A stretch of DNA of 64,000 bases from Enoplolaimus lenunculus (Eukaryota; Nematoda; Enoplea; Enoplida; Thoracostomopsidae), in the NCBI GenBank assembly GCA_030248215.1, contig JASANG010000298.1, forward strand, positions 1 through 64,000, given 5' to 3'. The notes under the pieces were generated by a model. It searched no databases and was not told where the DNA came from. It saw nothing but the letters and a program-made list of their open reading frames with translations. Of the stretch, positions 1 to 14,230 are shown in pieces. Made by a program: the position numbers and the translations under genes. Numbering within the stretch: the first letter of the stretch is position 1; the number at the start of each line of letters is the position of its first letter.

Positions 1-305
1 CCCAACAGCCCTTTCAAGGGCTACTTATTTATGTACAGAAGCTGTTCATTCAGAGTAAGAACACAACCCGTTGCTTTCCTTTCTAGAAAAACGTTCAACG
101 CAAATTTAGTTACGTTCGGGCAGGTTACCCACCTGTAAATCAACACGTCATACACGGTATACAAAGACATTTTCCATATTTATTATACCTAGGGCATATG
201 ATGCTAGCGAAGCGAATATTCTGTAACAAGCCCAATTCAATCTTACAGTCGACATACGTTTAAACATGTAAATAAAATATAGTAGCCCTTGAAAGGGCTG
301 TTGGG
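1..305. mobile_element. Short terminal-inverted-repeat element (MITE-like)
   Basis: Bases 1-25 and 281-305 are a perfect 25-bp inverted repeat (left end begins CCCAACAGCCCTTTC). Similarity continues imperfectly for about 15 bp further inward. Each repeat contains its own small palindrome (AGCCCTTGAAAGGGCT). No coding capacity is seen between the arms. The left edge coincides with the window edge, so the arm may be longer and the target duplication cannot be checked. Confidence 0.75.
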
Positions 306-3300
306 ATATGGTTAGCGAAAAGTTAGACATATTTACCCACCAAAGCCGTACAGTGTGCGTCCTTGGTGTTTCAGTGCGTAGACGACATCCGTTGCTGTGA
401 CGGTTTGCCTTTTTGCGTGTTCGCAGTACGTAAAAGCATCCCTTATGACATTTCCCAAAAACAGCTTTATAACTCCTCGAATTTCTTCATAAATTAGTCT
501 AACGGGGTTAGAATTGCACGGATTCTGGAAGACGGTAAAAGTATTGGGTACGGTAAAGCCAGTGGCTGGACTAAACCAGATTCAGGCGTCGGCTTTAAGG
601 ATTCCGGCTCAGGTTGCCAGTTAAATTACAAATATTGGATATTGGTATCATACGGGTTTTGGGTTGGGATTTCTAATAAACATTTACCGGCCGCGTTTAC
701 TAAATCAGAGCGATAAGCATACATCGAGGAAAGAACGTAACAGGCGATACAGGGTACAGGCTTAAGTCAAAATCACGAACTTCTCACATAGCCTAGGTAT
801 GTCGTTTCACGTAAAAACAACTAGCCACATACGAAACTATATTCAACAGCCAAGCAGGGCCCAGGTAAATTTCACGTTGCGGACGCAGCCGCCATAACAT
901 AGTTTTTATCACTTTTACGCCTCTTTAGTTCTAAGAGGGACTAGATGGAGCCAGGGTTTCCCTTAAGGTGTGGTTTTGGTTTTAGGTTTAAATTTGTGTT
1001 TTAGTTTTTAGTTTTAAATAAGGTTTAAGAGTGGCAGAGCCACCTATACTCCTGTTGGTGCATACGTGAAGATTTAAATTTGTTGTTGCTGTTAGTTATT
1101 ACTTTTGGTTTGGTTAGCGGGGGATACAGGGGCGGCAGGCCCAATGCTAAAATCAATCTCAACAAAAAACATTTTCCCTTTTTTCTATATTTCCTGCGAA
1201 AATATAAGGTCCCCCATTTTTCCGTTTCCGAAAGAAAGTATACTGTTACAAGAGCGTCCACACAGAGGGGATTGGAGAGCCGTTCATACCAAATTTGGCT
1301 GGCGTTCCACTCCCAAGTAGATTCGGGCGGCTCATGTTACGCTGAACTGTAACAAGCCGACTTTTACAATAACTTACTGGAGGAGACGCCTCTTCGGATG
1401 AAAGCCTTATTAATACGTTAACATTAAAAGTAAATCTGTATTTTAGACTTAACGAAGATATATAAATGAATCGTTGTCGATTGCGTAATGTATTAATAAA
1501 GTCCTGAGGAAACGTGCAACGGTGATATTTAGAGCATTACATATAGCTACTACTTTTTAAACACTCAAAATATTAGGGTTTTTACACACCCAGGCTCGTT
1601 TAGATGTATGGCCCGAATCGGCCCATGGTACTGTGAGGCCGTCCCGCTGTCCCAGGACAACAAAGAGGCTGCTTTAATGTGTTTGAGGCTAGGCTTAGGC
1701 TATTCTTAGGACTTTCGGTAAGGCTTAGGCTTACTGTATTGACCCGAATAAGAGGGGGGTAATTAGAGGCAAGTCCCCATTTTGAATCCGAATCAATACG
1801 AGTCCGTATCCCTAATAAGAGTCCGTAAGCGGAAAGAGTCCCTAAACCCTAATTAGAGTCCATAAATATCAATTAAATAGCTCCAGCTGTCCCTGTTGTC
1901 GGAGGCGTCTCAGCTGACCTAGCTCCGCTGCACTCATGCTTGACGTTGTCCCGGCACACCGGGACGGATCTCAGCGTAACATGGTCCGAAATTTTAAAGA
2001 TTTTAAAATGAACGTCGCAATTTTGTTTTATTTCGAACAATTGCGGCATATATGCATTGAAAAATGCGAAGATATAACATGTGGTATATAACTTATTTTC
2101 AGCGTGCAAATAACTAACATAATTTTCGTAATTTCTACATCGGAAACAGACACAGATTTTAGCCGGAAACGAATATCCGGTTACACCCTGTTCAGATAAA
2201 ATTTGCACAAAATACCAGGATATATACAACCGGAGGTCTGTCGCCGGCTCCGGCCCCGCAGCACATTAAACACATGCAATTTTTGGGACTTGAAATTTCA
2301 AAATTTCATATTCTGAAGTTATAAACCCCTTTAGATTAGCAACTAAAGCTCAAACAGTGTAATAACCAACCAGCAGTCTTTCTGAACTAAAGGACTTGCT
2401 CCGCCTGCGGGAGGTGCTAGACGTTCTGGCAAAATTTCTCTTCAACTGTAGAGTCAACGTTCCTACAAATACGCTATCATATATAAAACAACTTTCTATT
2501 TAATGTAATTGAGTATATTATAAAGAATAAACTAAACAACACGCGAACAAGTAAAATGCTGTTTGTTTACATATTCGTTTAGGTTTAGGCACACATTAAT
2601 TTTGAAATTTTAACTAAAATTTCCTATAGGAAAAGATGTGTGGCATCGAAACTAACAGAATGCCACAACAATTATGCGAGGTAGGACATATATGGGTTCA
2701 TGTTTCTTCTCTAAGTTTTCAAATTTCTTGTGCCGAAAACATTGATACATATATATAACAAGATACGTTTAACCTTGGCTTATGCGGGACTCACGTCATA
2801 ACCGCGGCAGGCGGGTCCCCGATTTGTCTCATGTCGATTTGACGTCAAGTTTAAAATTCGGGCTCTCATATCGGGAGAAATCGCACTCAGATCATAAATG
2901 TGTATAACAGCTAGCATGTCACGTGACACTGCAGAAGATACGAATATCGTAAGATATTTGAAAATTACAGCATCATATGATCTCCAACGGGCCAGTTTAA
3001 TATTAGCATGTTTGTAAAAATTTGAATATTAGACGAGCGAGCGCATATGTAGTTTAAAAAATACAAAATACCCGCCGGCATTATTGTTAAAATTCGTTTC
3101 TGGCACAAAACGGCCCAGATCTAACGTCATAATTAAAAAAACTTCTAATTTCAAATTCTAGTATAGTATGATATTTAACAATCGTTCACATTACACGCTT
3201 CATTGTCGCACCAAATACACACATTCTAATTCAAACCATGAAAACGATAAAAATGTAACAACACAGCTAAACAGTTAAATACTACACTGACTACAAACCA

Positions 3301-3577
3301 AATATCACAATGCTATAGGCGACAATAATATATTCTTTATAATTATAAAAATAAGCCAATCTGAACAAAACCCGATATTGACGCTAACGAACATTGGAAA
3401 TCTTTTATTTACCATCTTGAACACCATTTAGGGAACAGTTTTTATTTTCTGATCTGCACCACATGTATGCTTGCTATTTCTATAACGCTAACGTGAGTTT
3501 CTAACTGCGTTTTGAGAAAATTTTCAAAACACAACTTAAGTACTTCAGATTGTGACTTTACAAGAATATTTAAAAAC
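306..3577. other. Intergenic stretch, no gene recognised
   Basis: No exon, RNA gene or recognisable protein domain is seen. Short open frames on both strands around 1025-1352 and 1873-2229 resemble no family I know and lack domain features. The stretch holds one partial repeat (1732-1885) and a TTAGGC-rich patch near 1690-1735. DLAT copy A terminates at 3578 on the minus strand, so the last few hundred bases probably include its 3' untranslated region. Confidence 0.6.
1732..1885. repeat. Partial copy of the ~400-bp GACCCGAATAAGAGGGG-ended repeat
   Basis: It starts with TACTGTATTGACCCGAATAA and continues with the interior signature GAGTCCGTATCCCTAATAAG. Both are shared with the copies near 45141, 46486 and 49674. 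It is truncated on its right side. Confidence 0.7.
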
Positions 3578-6500
3578 TTAAAGCAATAAACTATCAGGTG
3601 TTTCGAGCAAATCTTTGAACGTCGTCAGCCACTGCGCTCCAACAGCACCGTCCACAACACGATGGTCGCACGACAGGGTTACTGCCATGACGGACGCTTC
3701 TCTATACCTGCAAACCAATGTATGTTATGGTTTTCCCCATACAGGATGGATATGCAGTTCTTGTACTCTTTTTTTCGATGTTTACGCTCAGGTTTACGCT
3801 ATAGAAAAACTTACCTGTGTCCAAGCCTAAATGTTTACCGAACCTTTTGATTAAACGTAACTTTAAGCTTTAACTTCCAATGTAAGGCAAAGTGTACAAG
3901 ACTCTACCATGTAACACCTAATCTACAGCAGGTTCCATCCAAATTACGCCACATTTGCAATAATGTCATTGCAACGAATTTCATTCATTTTTGTAAGAAA
4001 TTGTTATCTACATGCTTAGCATATGCGCGTTTTCTATCATATTCACAGGCGGGTTTTCTATCATAATTTGACACGAACGCAAAGACTTGACAGCCAATCC
4101 TGGCTGCTTAATACCTAGGCCCACATTCTGTAAATCTGGGTGAGCCACCTATTATCAATTGGTGATTGGTCTTGGCGCTTTCCAACCAGTGAACGGCAAG
4201 ATTCGAAAGTCAACACATTTTTAATATGTCCTACGCCAAAGCCAATTTTCCGTTTAGCAATTATAGGAATTCGATAGATGCTATACACAATTGATAATCT
4301 GAGCCCTTGTACAAATTACAGAAACGCGCTATAATGCTCCTGTGTAGTAATAATGATAGAGTTATGCTTCAACAATAATATTACTGTTTGTGTTTCTATT
4401 TCCTTACCCCATATCAGCATCCGAGACTAACTTCTTACGTGCTGATCCAACTGCCAAGATGCAAGACTAAAAGATAGTTTCAAAACATTATTCAATCTTT
4501 TTGCCACCATTAATCTCCAACCTATTGCTTGCACATTTAGAGTCCGTAGATAGTTTAGATATTCTGCACAGATCGTACACTCTTCATAAGAACACATGCA
4601 TAAGTCATGTTATAACATTATTGAACAAGGCAAATTTAATATCCCAATGTAATCTCGTAACTGGATAGTAAAAGGTACCGGACTTTCTTCCCGGAACTGG
4701 AATTAAATTTGCATCCTGCCATTGCAATACATTTTCCAACGTAACTCCTACTTCGTTTATATTTACCTGCGGCGGGTTAATAATGGCCGTAAAGTGACTA
4801 ATATCGAACATGCCCAAGTTGGACACCGTAAATGTTCCACCCTAAAAATAATTTACGTAAACGATTGCAACAGATATGTAAAACAATGCGGTAAAATCTC
4901 AATAAACCTGATAAATCTGATCGGCGAACATACTCGTATTACATCTCAGTTTTACTACTCTTTTTTCCAAGACTTAAAACGAGCTTCATGGTTTAATACT
5001 AAAACCATTAACTGGCCTTAAACGCTCCTTCAATTTGAACCAACGATCTAGTCTTTTCTAATTTGAAAAACTAATGTAAAAATGTCTTAAAAGTTGTATA
5101 TATGGTTGTACGCAATTTCATGAATGAAGTAATTTGAATAATATCAAGGTAATTATTAGATTCATTCCCGTAGCAATTTATTTTTACATTCACCATGTTA
5201 AAAATTATAGTAAGTAACCTGAAATTCATTTGGTTGAAGCTTGCCGTCGCGCGCCTTTTTCGCCAGTGTTTTTACATCATGTGAGATTTCAGCTAACCCC
5301 TGTGAAAATTACAAATTTTATTACTATGTAAAGTAAATTATGCAAATGTTGCATAATGTGCAGCGGTGCTAAGGCTATTCACTAGAAAGCTGATGCGTTT
5401 TATTACCCCATGATTTTAATCACCAGCTTGCGAAATCTTCCAGATTTATCTCTCTACTCAAAACTGGCTAAAAATTTTAACTAGGAAGATCTGAGTATAA
5501 AATAGCTCTTCAACTTAACGCAAAAATCAGTGAATAATGTATAAGAAATTAAAAGATACTGCAACATTAAACCCCCGGTTACTTTCTGAACTCTGTGTAC
5601 GGGGCGCCTGTGAAACCTCCAACCTTAAAGAAGCTCTTTCAAAATGGCAGTACAACATCAAAATTCCAGTATAACACCATAAGGTTACATAATATTATAT
5701 GGCAAGTCACTCGCATTATAAAAGAACTGACCTTGCAATGAGCATTAAATACTATTGGTGTGATTAACCCAGATTCAGTGCTAACTGCAACAGAAACATC
5801 CACAACATTGTTTCTAGAAAACAAAATATTTGTCCCCAATAACACTTTTAGCGATATGCAAAGAAACCATAATTATGTAGAAACGGGAATCTATGACGTT
5901 AGCTTGCATTTTTGGCCAATGTAATAGAAATTATTATTAGCCTTTCGACAACATTACTATGTCTTTAAAATAACAGAAAAATATGTAAGGTGGGCGTACT
6001 AAAAATTTGAATTCCACAGATATTTTAATTTACAGATGTTCTTTCAGAATTTTATATAAAAGCTCGATAGAAATTCTAAATACAATTTATTTCGGATTTC
6101 AATACAGAAAACAAAATTTCCTACTTGAAATGTTTGATGTACTTGATACACATCTTTTGGAATACGCATATAAAATGTGGGCACCTTACGTACGTTATTC
6201 GTAAGATACAACTGCAAGAAAATGAGCAGCAGTTTGCCAGTCATCCCAGAAGCTGTCCAACTCACGCAAGGTGTTTTCTAAATTTATGTCTTTACTTTAT
6301 ATTGTAACGATAATATTGCGTTGTTCGGGTTTAATACTCCCGCTTCAATGTTTGTTTGTCCGCGACCAGTGCCGCCAAGAAACGTGAAATATCGATTGTA
6401 ATCTCATTTACAAACAAATGAAACAATCGCGGCTGCAGTCGTGTTTATGATTGCTGCGATCGCTAGCAGTTTAAATCGAGCTTGCGAGCTATGACGTTCA

Positions 6501-9500
6501 AGAAACAAGCAATCGCAATTAGGTCCGCGGATTTTAACGCAATCTCGCTACTGCACTTTCAGTCATCGTACGTTTACACACCACTGTTGCGGTAAATTAA
6601 TGAAACGAAGTGAAATATTTTCAATACGGTTGTGATTAAGTTAGTTACGGTCATAAACACGTGTTCAATTATATGGCAGTCGCGATTACTGCGTTTGCGA
6701 TTACGATTACTGCGTCGCGGTTGACAGAAATTCGATCGCGACTTTTGAATCGCCATTGAACAAATTACGATGGCGTTTGAATAGTAGTTCTGACCCGTGA
6801 AAAAAGTCGCTTTCTCGAAAAAAGTATTTTGCCTATATACGTTTAATTCACTGAATGCAAACCATTGTGTGTACAATATAATGGAGATCGTACATGATGT
6901 GTTGTCTGTTAGTTTTAACTGAGTTACAAATGTAGCATTGCGCTGAGCAAACGTATACAACAAATCGAATTACTGCGTATTCATTCCACCGGCAGATCCG
7001 AGGGGCCACACAGTTAACGGTCCCGCCATCAGGCATCAAACCCAACATTTTGCGATACATTTTAAACACAGTGGTGTTATGTAGCTTCATCCACTTTCGA
7101 TGTTTAATTTATGTAAATTTATAAATGATTTTTCGCGTTTGCAAAAAAATTGAAACCCTCCAATTAAACAATGACACAGCTAAGTATAGGTTTTGCGACT
7201 GACCTTATAATAAAAATTTTAGCTATACATGAGTAGGTAGAGCTTAAGCGGATTGAGAAGTATAAAGTACGTAAAGTTAAATTACTGTTTAATAGACGTA
7301 TCAGACCAAAACGAATTGGCTTCGGGAATTCGTAAACAAGAAAGTGCTGAGGCTTTGATTATGAAGTCGTTGACAGACAACTTAGACTCGTCCTTTTTCG
7401 ATCGAATCTTGTTTAATTTCGAGCGAATTCTGCAATAATTTTTTTACAGTAATATTGATTATATAATGTATTAAATAAAAGTTTTTGCAAAGCATACATA
7501 ATAGCTTCTGAGAATCATCAAAGAAAAAATTCTTACAAAACCAGCGTTATTTCGTTACGCACGCAAGTAAAAAATACATGATATTATAAAACTTTGCTTA
7601 ATTAAACTACCTACTGACGATAGGTAGATCATATTTTAAGTAATTAAAACAAACCTTAAAACATTGTCCATCTCAACTTCGATTGTTAAGTAATAATGAG
7701 GTATAGCACGTTTTGACTCTGTTAGTCGTTTCGCAATTGTCTATAAATAAATACACGTCCATAATGAATGTATCTCTGAGAAGTCATATTTTTCAATTTT
7801 GGCCGATATCGTCAGTACTGAGTGCAACACCTATATCTTATCAACAAAAACCGGTCTGGTAACTTCTATCAGTGTCTAGACAATTTATAAATAGCATTAT
7901 GCACGACTCGTTTGTTGAACAGAAATTATGCATCCACGCACTAATGTAGAAAGGAATAGACCTACTATAAGAATTAAATTGAAAGGTTTACATGGCAAAA
8001 AAAGTAAACACTAACTTTTCTCATATTTGAAAGTGGTATATCTGTAAATCGATCCCCAGAAGCAATGACTATATTAGGTTCTTGTCGTGTTACAATGGCA
8101 ACGCCATGTTCAGCTGCTTTTTCAACGTCTTCAGCGACTATGCGGCCGCCCGGACCAGTGCCTTTGACAAGCTAGACCATATAAACCAATCACAGTCACA
8201 GTAAACCGTTAACGAAATACTTACTGGCAGACTAGATAGATTCAAACATCTTAGTTGGTCAAACAAGAGTAATATTGCTAGTCTTGGATAGTTCTTATTT
8301 TATTTTGAGTAACCAAAATAGTGCCTGTTCCATATGTTAAAATCAACAGATGGCACGAAAATCATCGCTCAAAATCTGTTTTATGAATAAAACCATTCCG
8401 GCCAAGTTTCCTAGATAGCAAAAACATTTTTAAATGCAATATACCGATTCAAAAATTCACGTAAGTAAGGCGTTTCACACCAGCAGCATCGTACTTTTCG
8501 GCGCATGCCAGAAGGTAGCGCACCTATACAATCTTAACGAAACATAAAATCGGCACAAAAGACAAACTCCGAGTCTCCTCAGCATTTGCAAATAGGGACG
8601 GGCGGTGTCGGTTAAAAACCAGTACAAGATCAAGTCTAGGAACCCTAGAAGGAGAAAAAGTCTGTATTGGTTCAGTTATTTTTGAGTCTACGATATCTCA
8701 GGTCTGCGGAATTATATGAAAAGTGAGGGTCCAAGGCCTGAGCAAAATATATTGCTGACTCTGAGTTCTCAAGTGGCAAATCCAGAGGTTTCCGTTTAAG
8801 AATACCTACCTACCGAGACCGAGAATTTGATCTCGCGCTCGGTCAATTTTTAGCCTTTACCGAAAATAAAAAAGATTTTTTAACAAAACTTTGAATATTT
8901 TTATCTGCTTTGAATTGCCGCTTCATACAATTAAACTAATAAAAGGCTGCCAAAAATTATTTTTTCATTTATTTTTCACTTGGCTACTGTCGCTATACCC
9001 GTCGAACAGGCTCGGGACAAATCACACTGTTTCAAAACACTCTCGATACAATCCCTAATTCAAAGCTATAGTGTTGTTTTTGCTCCCGGGCTTACCGAAG
9101 ACTAGAAAACTTCTTAACATAGCGTGACGTTATAAATGCGGATGACCCATAATTTTTTTAAATGATACCTTAATGTCTTAAACGCGAAAATGCAACTATT
9201 TGTTCTTTGTCACAATAAAGTCAAAGTGTTTTGGGTTTCATTTCAAAAATAAAAATTTGGGTAACCGGAGGGGTCATTCTTTTGCTCAAACCGCTGTATA
9301 ACCAGGTATAGATGCTCCACAATCGTTCGTTGTCCGTGGTGGTAGGGGAAATGTGCAAGTACTTCCGAGCCAAAGCAGATGTCTAAAGAAAATTTGTTGT
9401 CGGCTTGCAAAGCACCGAGACTGAAAAAAGCGAGACCGATACCGAGACCAGCCAAATCCCGAGACTTGCCGAGACCGAGACCGCCCATCCCTGATAATCG

Positions 9501-10990
9501 TAATAAATTATTTTAGTCCGGGTAATTCATTTAGTCCGGGTAATTCATCTGGGTATTTTTGCAATACACGGTAACGGAATAATGTATTGTGAAAACCCGA
9601 ACTTGAAATTTCTCAAAGCCAAAATCCAGACCAGGAATTAGTTCGTAAAAATACCGGGAATAACCGGATCCAGACCCAACACTACTAACAAATGTGTCAG
9701 CCATTCAAAGTACAAAAATTCTGTAGTAAAGTTCTAAAGTTTACGAGCGGAAATATCTTACCGATATGTCAACACCTTTTTCGGCAGCGATTCGTTTAGC
9801 GTTCAAGCTAGCTCTCAAAACTTCATCAGAAGTTGCGGCCGCAGGTTTTGCAGACTTGCTAGAAGCCGGCGGCTTCATGCCCGTCGTAATAGTGGCAGCA
9901 GGTGGAGCAGGTGAAGGAACCGGAGGCTGTTGTACTAAAGGTGTAGCCGGTTGCACCGGGGTTGCTGGTTTTGTTTCAGTTTCAACTGGTGCGACAAAAT
10001 CTTTAAACTTTTCAATGTCGCTTTGCTTTTCAACGATGATACAAAGCAGCTAAAATAATAATTATTATTACGTAACTTTTGAGCATAGTAAAAGTTATCG
10101 TGATCACACACAAAATTTAGATTATAATAACTACGGCAACCAAAATGAGAAACTACACATTTGGCACTTACAGATATAGTGCTAACAAACATAGTCAAGT
10201 TATTCTAGCAAACAGTAAACTCCTGCGACGACACTGGTTAACTTAGGCCACTAAAAGCATCACACATACCTTTCCTATAGGAATATCTCTCGTGCCTTCA
10301 GGAATTAGAATTTTGGCCAGATATCCTTCTTCTGGTGTTTCGAAACCCATGGTTGCTTTATCGGTTTCGATTTCACACAAAAGATCACCCTCGGCAAGCT
10401 CATCTCCTTCCTGCTTCTGCCACGAAACAATCGTTCCCATTTCCATCGTGGGGCTCAACGCTGGCAGGTTAACTGTGAAATGTTTAGGCAATTCTAAAAC
10501 CAAACACACTGTAAAGCAATAAAACACCACCTTGCTTAATTTAAAGCGCACCTCAAACAAAATTCAGACCAGTGAAAAGCGCATACGAGTATATGAATTA
10601 CATAAACTGTGCAGATCATGCTTAATTTTCATTCTGAATAGAAACACAGTGCCACCGGAACGTGGCAGGTTGAAGATTTCCGAATGATTAACAGTTTTGC
10701 ACAGCACTGCAATATTAGATATCCTCAATTTTCTTGACCTGGTGACCTGGTCATCATTTTTGTTTTTTAGAGCTGCATTAGAATTTTTCCACCCAAATGT
10801 CCCACAGCGTACGAGCGTATGACGACTGCAAGTACGAGCGTATGGTGACTGCAACAAAAACTATGACGCCAGGCTGCCTACCTAGGTTGGCCGTTATAGA
10901 CGCAAAAATACCGAATAAAATTAGAAAAAAAATGAACTCAGTATGTTGCACACCTGACGAAAACCTACGACACAACACAGCTGAAATCAT
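3578..10990 (-). CDS. DLAT: Pyruvate dehydrogenase E2, dihydrolipoamide acetyltransferase, copy A (11 exons)
   Basis: E2 transfers acetyl groups from lipoamide to CoA in the mitochondrial pyruvate dehydrogenase complex. Exons in transcript order: 10990-10954, 10493-10270, 10049-9762, 8171-8016, 7740-7655, 7429-7286, 5813-5732, 5299-5219, 4841-4767, 4466-4408, 3707-3578 (TAA). All junctions are GT-AG and in phase, giving 453 residues. Exon 1 encodes [12 protein letters not shown], a short Arg-containing presequence, spliced straight into the single lipoyl domain (residues about 14-87; lipoyl Lys58 in [10 protein letters not shown]). A Pro/Ala-rich linker follows, then the E3-binding domain (about 165-205, [14 protein letters not shown] then GTGPGGRI). 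The acyltransferase domain is complete, with [24 protein letters not shown] and the catalytic DHRVVDG (His426, Asp430). Many family members have two lipoyl domains; only one is seen. Start choice: first ATG in the exon that splices in phase with the lipoyl exon. A hAT-like element lies in the intron between exons 3 and 4. Confidence 0.93.
8593..9493. mobile_element. Non-autonomous hAT-like element inside DLAT copy A intron
   Basis: The ends form an 18-bp imperfect inverted repeat: AGGGACGGGCGGTGTCGG at the left, and the complement of AGGGATGGGCGGTCTCGG at the right. This resembles the common hAT end CAGGGRTGGGC. Both sub-terminal regions carry CCGAGA-type short repeats (8809-8860 and 9400-9480). 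The flanking 8-mers do not match, so no target duplication is seen. No transposase is visible. Confidence 0.6.
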
Positions 10991-13900
10991 AAAACCGTTA
11001 CATCGAGTCGATACCGGTATTGAGCCTTTTCTGTAAATGAAACAATGAATTTATTAGTTAACACAAGAGCATTATCGAAACCTGCCGAACGGATGTGGAC
11101 ATCAAGCATTACAGCATATCACACAATTATTATGAGAGATTGCAATTCCTAATCCAAAATATGTTAAAATAAATTTGCAAACTTTACATAAGTTTTGTTT
11201 TTAAAATTTTACCAGATCATGAATTGTTCAACAAAGTTTACCTGGTATATAATATGGCAATGTAACACAAACTACAACTAACAAACAAAAACACTTGTTA
11301 CACTGCTCATTTGGAAAAAATCGGACATAATTGCGTTTTAATTTTTTCAATGCACTTCAGTTGTTATTTTCGGCAGAAACAATTTATAATTTTCAATTTC
11401 AGGCACGTACGTAGTGTAAGCGCTAACACAAACCACGCCAAGTATTTGATCCTTATTGCCCTGTTTCCGTATTTTAATTAACTGAATGTTTTATAACTTA
11501 CACGTACATCATGAATAGATAGCAAAATTATACGTTGATAATATGTTGTGATCCTCCCGCTTGTCGACAAAAAACATAATAAATGCAAACCTGTGACGTG
11601 CAAGTCGAGTGAACATTTATTGTAGAGTGCAAGATTCTGTAAAAATATTCATATCTGTGCCCAACACTTTGAAGCCAATTTATTTACATGATGCTTAGAA
11701 CTTTTCTATTTCAGCTTCAAGTGACTAACCTTGAAATCCTTTGCCTGCAACCACACTCATTAGAAACCAGAGAAAGATTTCTTACACTTGACAGGCGCTG
11801 CTGCCGCGCCAATGCAGACGCGCATATTGCTGCAAATCGCTTCATATGTCAACCATAAGTTTACTACTTTATTGCACTACAACCAATAATGTATGTACAT
11901 TAAGCTCCTTTATTAACGTGTCTTACACGGTATCCGAAATGCGATGTCTTGGTTACGCCAAATTCTAATTCCCGCTGAAATTCGCAAATAATCTGTCCGA
12001 TTCCGGCCGTCTGTGACTACGGTGGTAACAGTCCAGCCTTTTTACTGAGTTATTGTAAAACCCAAGGTCTGAATCTAACTCTGGCAGAAAACCTACTTCC
12101 GGCTCAGGTTGAATATTTCCGGCAAGAGGTTCCGGTAATTTAGCCATGAAATTTTTCATATAGAAAATGTGCAGGTCAATGAGTTTCTCGTAATTTCTGG
12201 TATTTATTTAAAAGTTTAACTGCTGAAGATCACCAAAAAAGATGACTAAAAGAATTTTTTGCAAAATGTATTTCGCTGATAATTGCTAAAATAAGCACAT
12301 TCAGGACTAATTTTACCAGCTAACATTGACTCACCACCGGCTGCGGCAAATTTTGGTGACTTCCGGCTCTGATTTTTTACAGCTAGCTGCACCACGTTGA
12401 ACACATACCTAGGTGTTACTGCGTAATTTTTCCCCGGACTGATTACGCTATCGTAATTTTTCGACGGACAGATTACACCAGCGTAATTTTGCCCCGGAAT
12501 ATTTGCGCTGTGTTTAGAAGAGCCGCTGTAGCGTTAACCTCAACATTGGTCCCCCACAGATAGATCTTCCATTCCACATATTGCTTTAGTTAATCATACT
12601 CTCCGGCGTAAATTGTCAATGCGTTTCGGATTTTCCTCGATATAGCGTACAGCCTAGTGTCGAACAGATCTGCGTTAGTTTTGCGACATAATTACTGCAT
12701 GAGGTATGGCCCTGAAGTAGCAATTTTCGTTGCCCTCAATATGTACAACCTTCTGTGGGGGCTACAATTCTTTGACTTCTAATATATTGTTTTTGAAAAC
12801 GAGAAGTCGGAATGTGCTTCTTAAAGTGCAATTGCCACAACACGACAGACTGGCAGCAGTATTTTATTCACATAGAAATTTTCTGCAAAATATGCCACGA
12901 AACTTAGCAGTGCATAAATATAACGTTTTAGCAGAAGTTTTCCGAAAGAAAGTCTTGAGATATCAGTTTTGCCGCGTTTTTCAACAAGGTTTTCTGTGGG
13001 AAATACAACGCCACTGTTCGTTCCGGGCGGATTTACACTGTAACACTTACTAAAGTAATCTTTCCGTTAGAAAAATTACGCCGTGACACCAGACATCCGA
13101 TTCGGATAAAAATTGATATCCGTTTCCGTTATATATCGAAATGCATCCGAAAATGTCACGAATTTTGTGCACACTCACTTTTTATATTATTGCATGCGCT
13201 GATAATTAATATATCTGTTTACTTTTTGTATTTAAACATTCGTTTCCTTGATTTTGATCACTATCCGTTTACACCCTGGTACACACAGGTTTAACCGAAC
13301 AGTTTTCATTAGCTCATGAAACATTCACTGACTTCGTCGTGAGAATACCGAAACAAAAAATAAAAAATTTATTGCAACAACAAATACTGAGAGACAAACA
13401 AAAAATAAACCTAGCGCCGCCCGCTAAATAAAAGTAGTCTACTTTTCAAAAAGATACTGCTATACTGAGTAGTGCAAAGATTTCTATTAATTAGTATCAA
13501 TTGGGACCGATACTAAGCTAAAATATAGGGATTATAACAGAATGTTAAATGCAAAAGTGACACATTATATTTCTGGCAAAATTAATATCTATAACTGCGA
13601 GTACCTGTGAATAACAGGATACTGTGGACACATTACTTACGCAAAATGTAATATTATTTTGAACAGTATAGAGAACAACATTGAATAACTACCATACACA
13701 TAATAATGATAACACAACTAATGACTATTCAAAAGATTACAATAACTAAAACGGATGCAGATCAAGTTGGCTATTGAGTTGGTAAATGACAACCTAAATT
13801 TTGTTTTACGGCAGATATAATATAGTAGAAAACAGAATGTTTTGCAGTCGAATTACCATGTTACACAATTCTGATTGCAACTAAATCATTTTGGATTTTG

Positions 13901-14230
13901 CATCCTGAAGCCAACCGGATACAATAATACAACAAATCAATCACAAACATGTGCAAATAACTAAACATTATATCTATGATAAAAACCACGACGTGTAGAG
14001 AGTTAAACCTCGTAATTCCATTACCAACTGAAGAAAATATCAGCTGGCGTTCTATACACTAACACTTGTAATCATGATCAGAATGCCTATCATATTACTG
14101 CTACGGCCCTGTTCTATACATTGGCCCTACTTGATACCATAAAGTTTGTATTATGTTTGCGACCGCCAAAATAAAAATTGAAGATTCTATTTGACCAACG
14201 TAGGTATTATATTAACTTCTAAAATGTATA
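10991..14230. other. Spacer between the two DLAT copies
   Basis: This AT-rich DNA between the start of copy A (10990) and the stop of copy B (14231) should hold the copy A promoter and the copy B 3' untranslated region. Repeated GCGTAATTTTxCCCCGGA-type phrases occur around 12420-12500. An open frame at 12730-13053 has no recognisable domain. No gene is called. Confidence 0.6.

Noticed and set aside
1080-1352. Plus-strand open frames near the left end
   Set aside because: Overlapping frames on both strands in simple low-complexity DNA, with no recognisable protein features.
7253-7438. Plus-strand open frame inside DLAT copy A
   Set aside because: It is the shadow of DLAT exon 6 (7286-7429), which reads on the minus strand as the SVNDFIIKA region. 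The similar frame at 16230-16487 is the shadow of the matching copy B exon.
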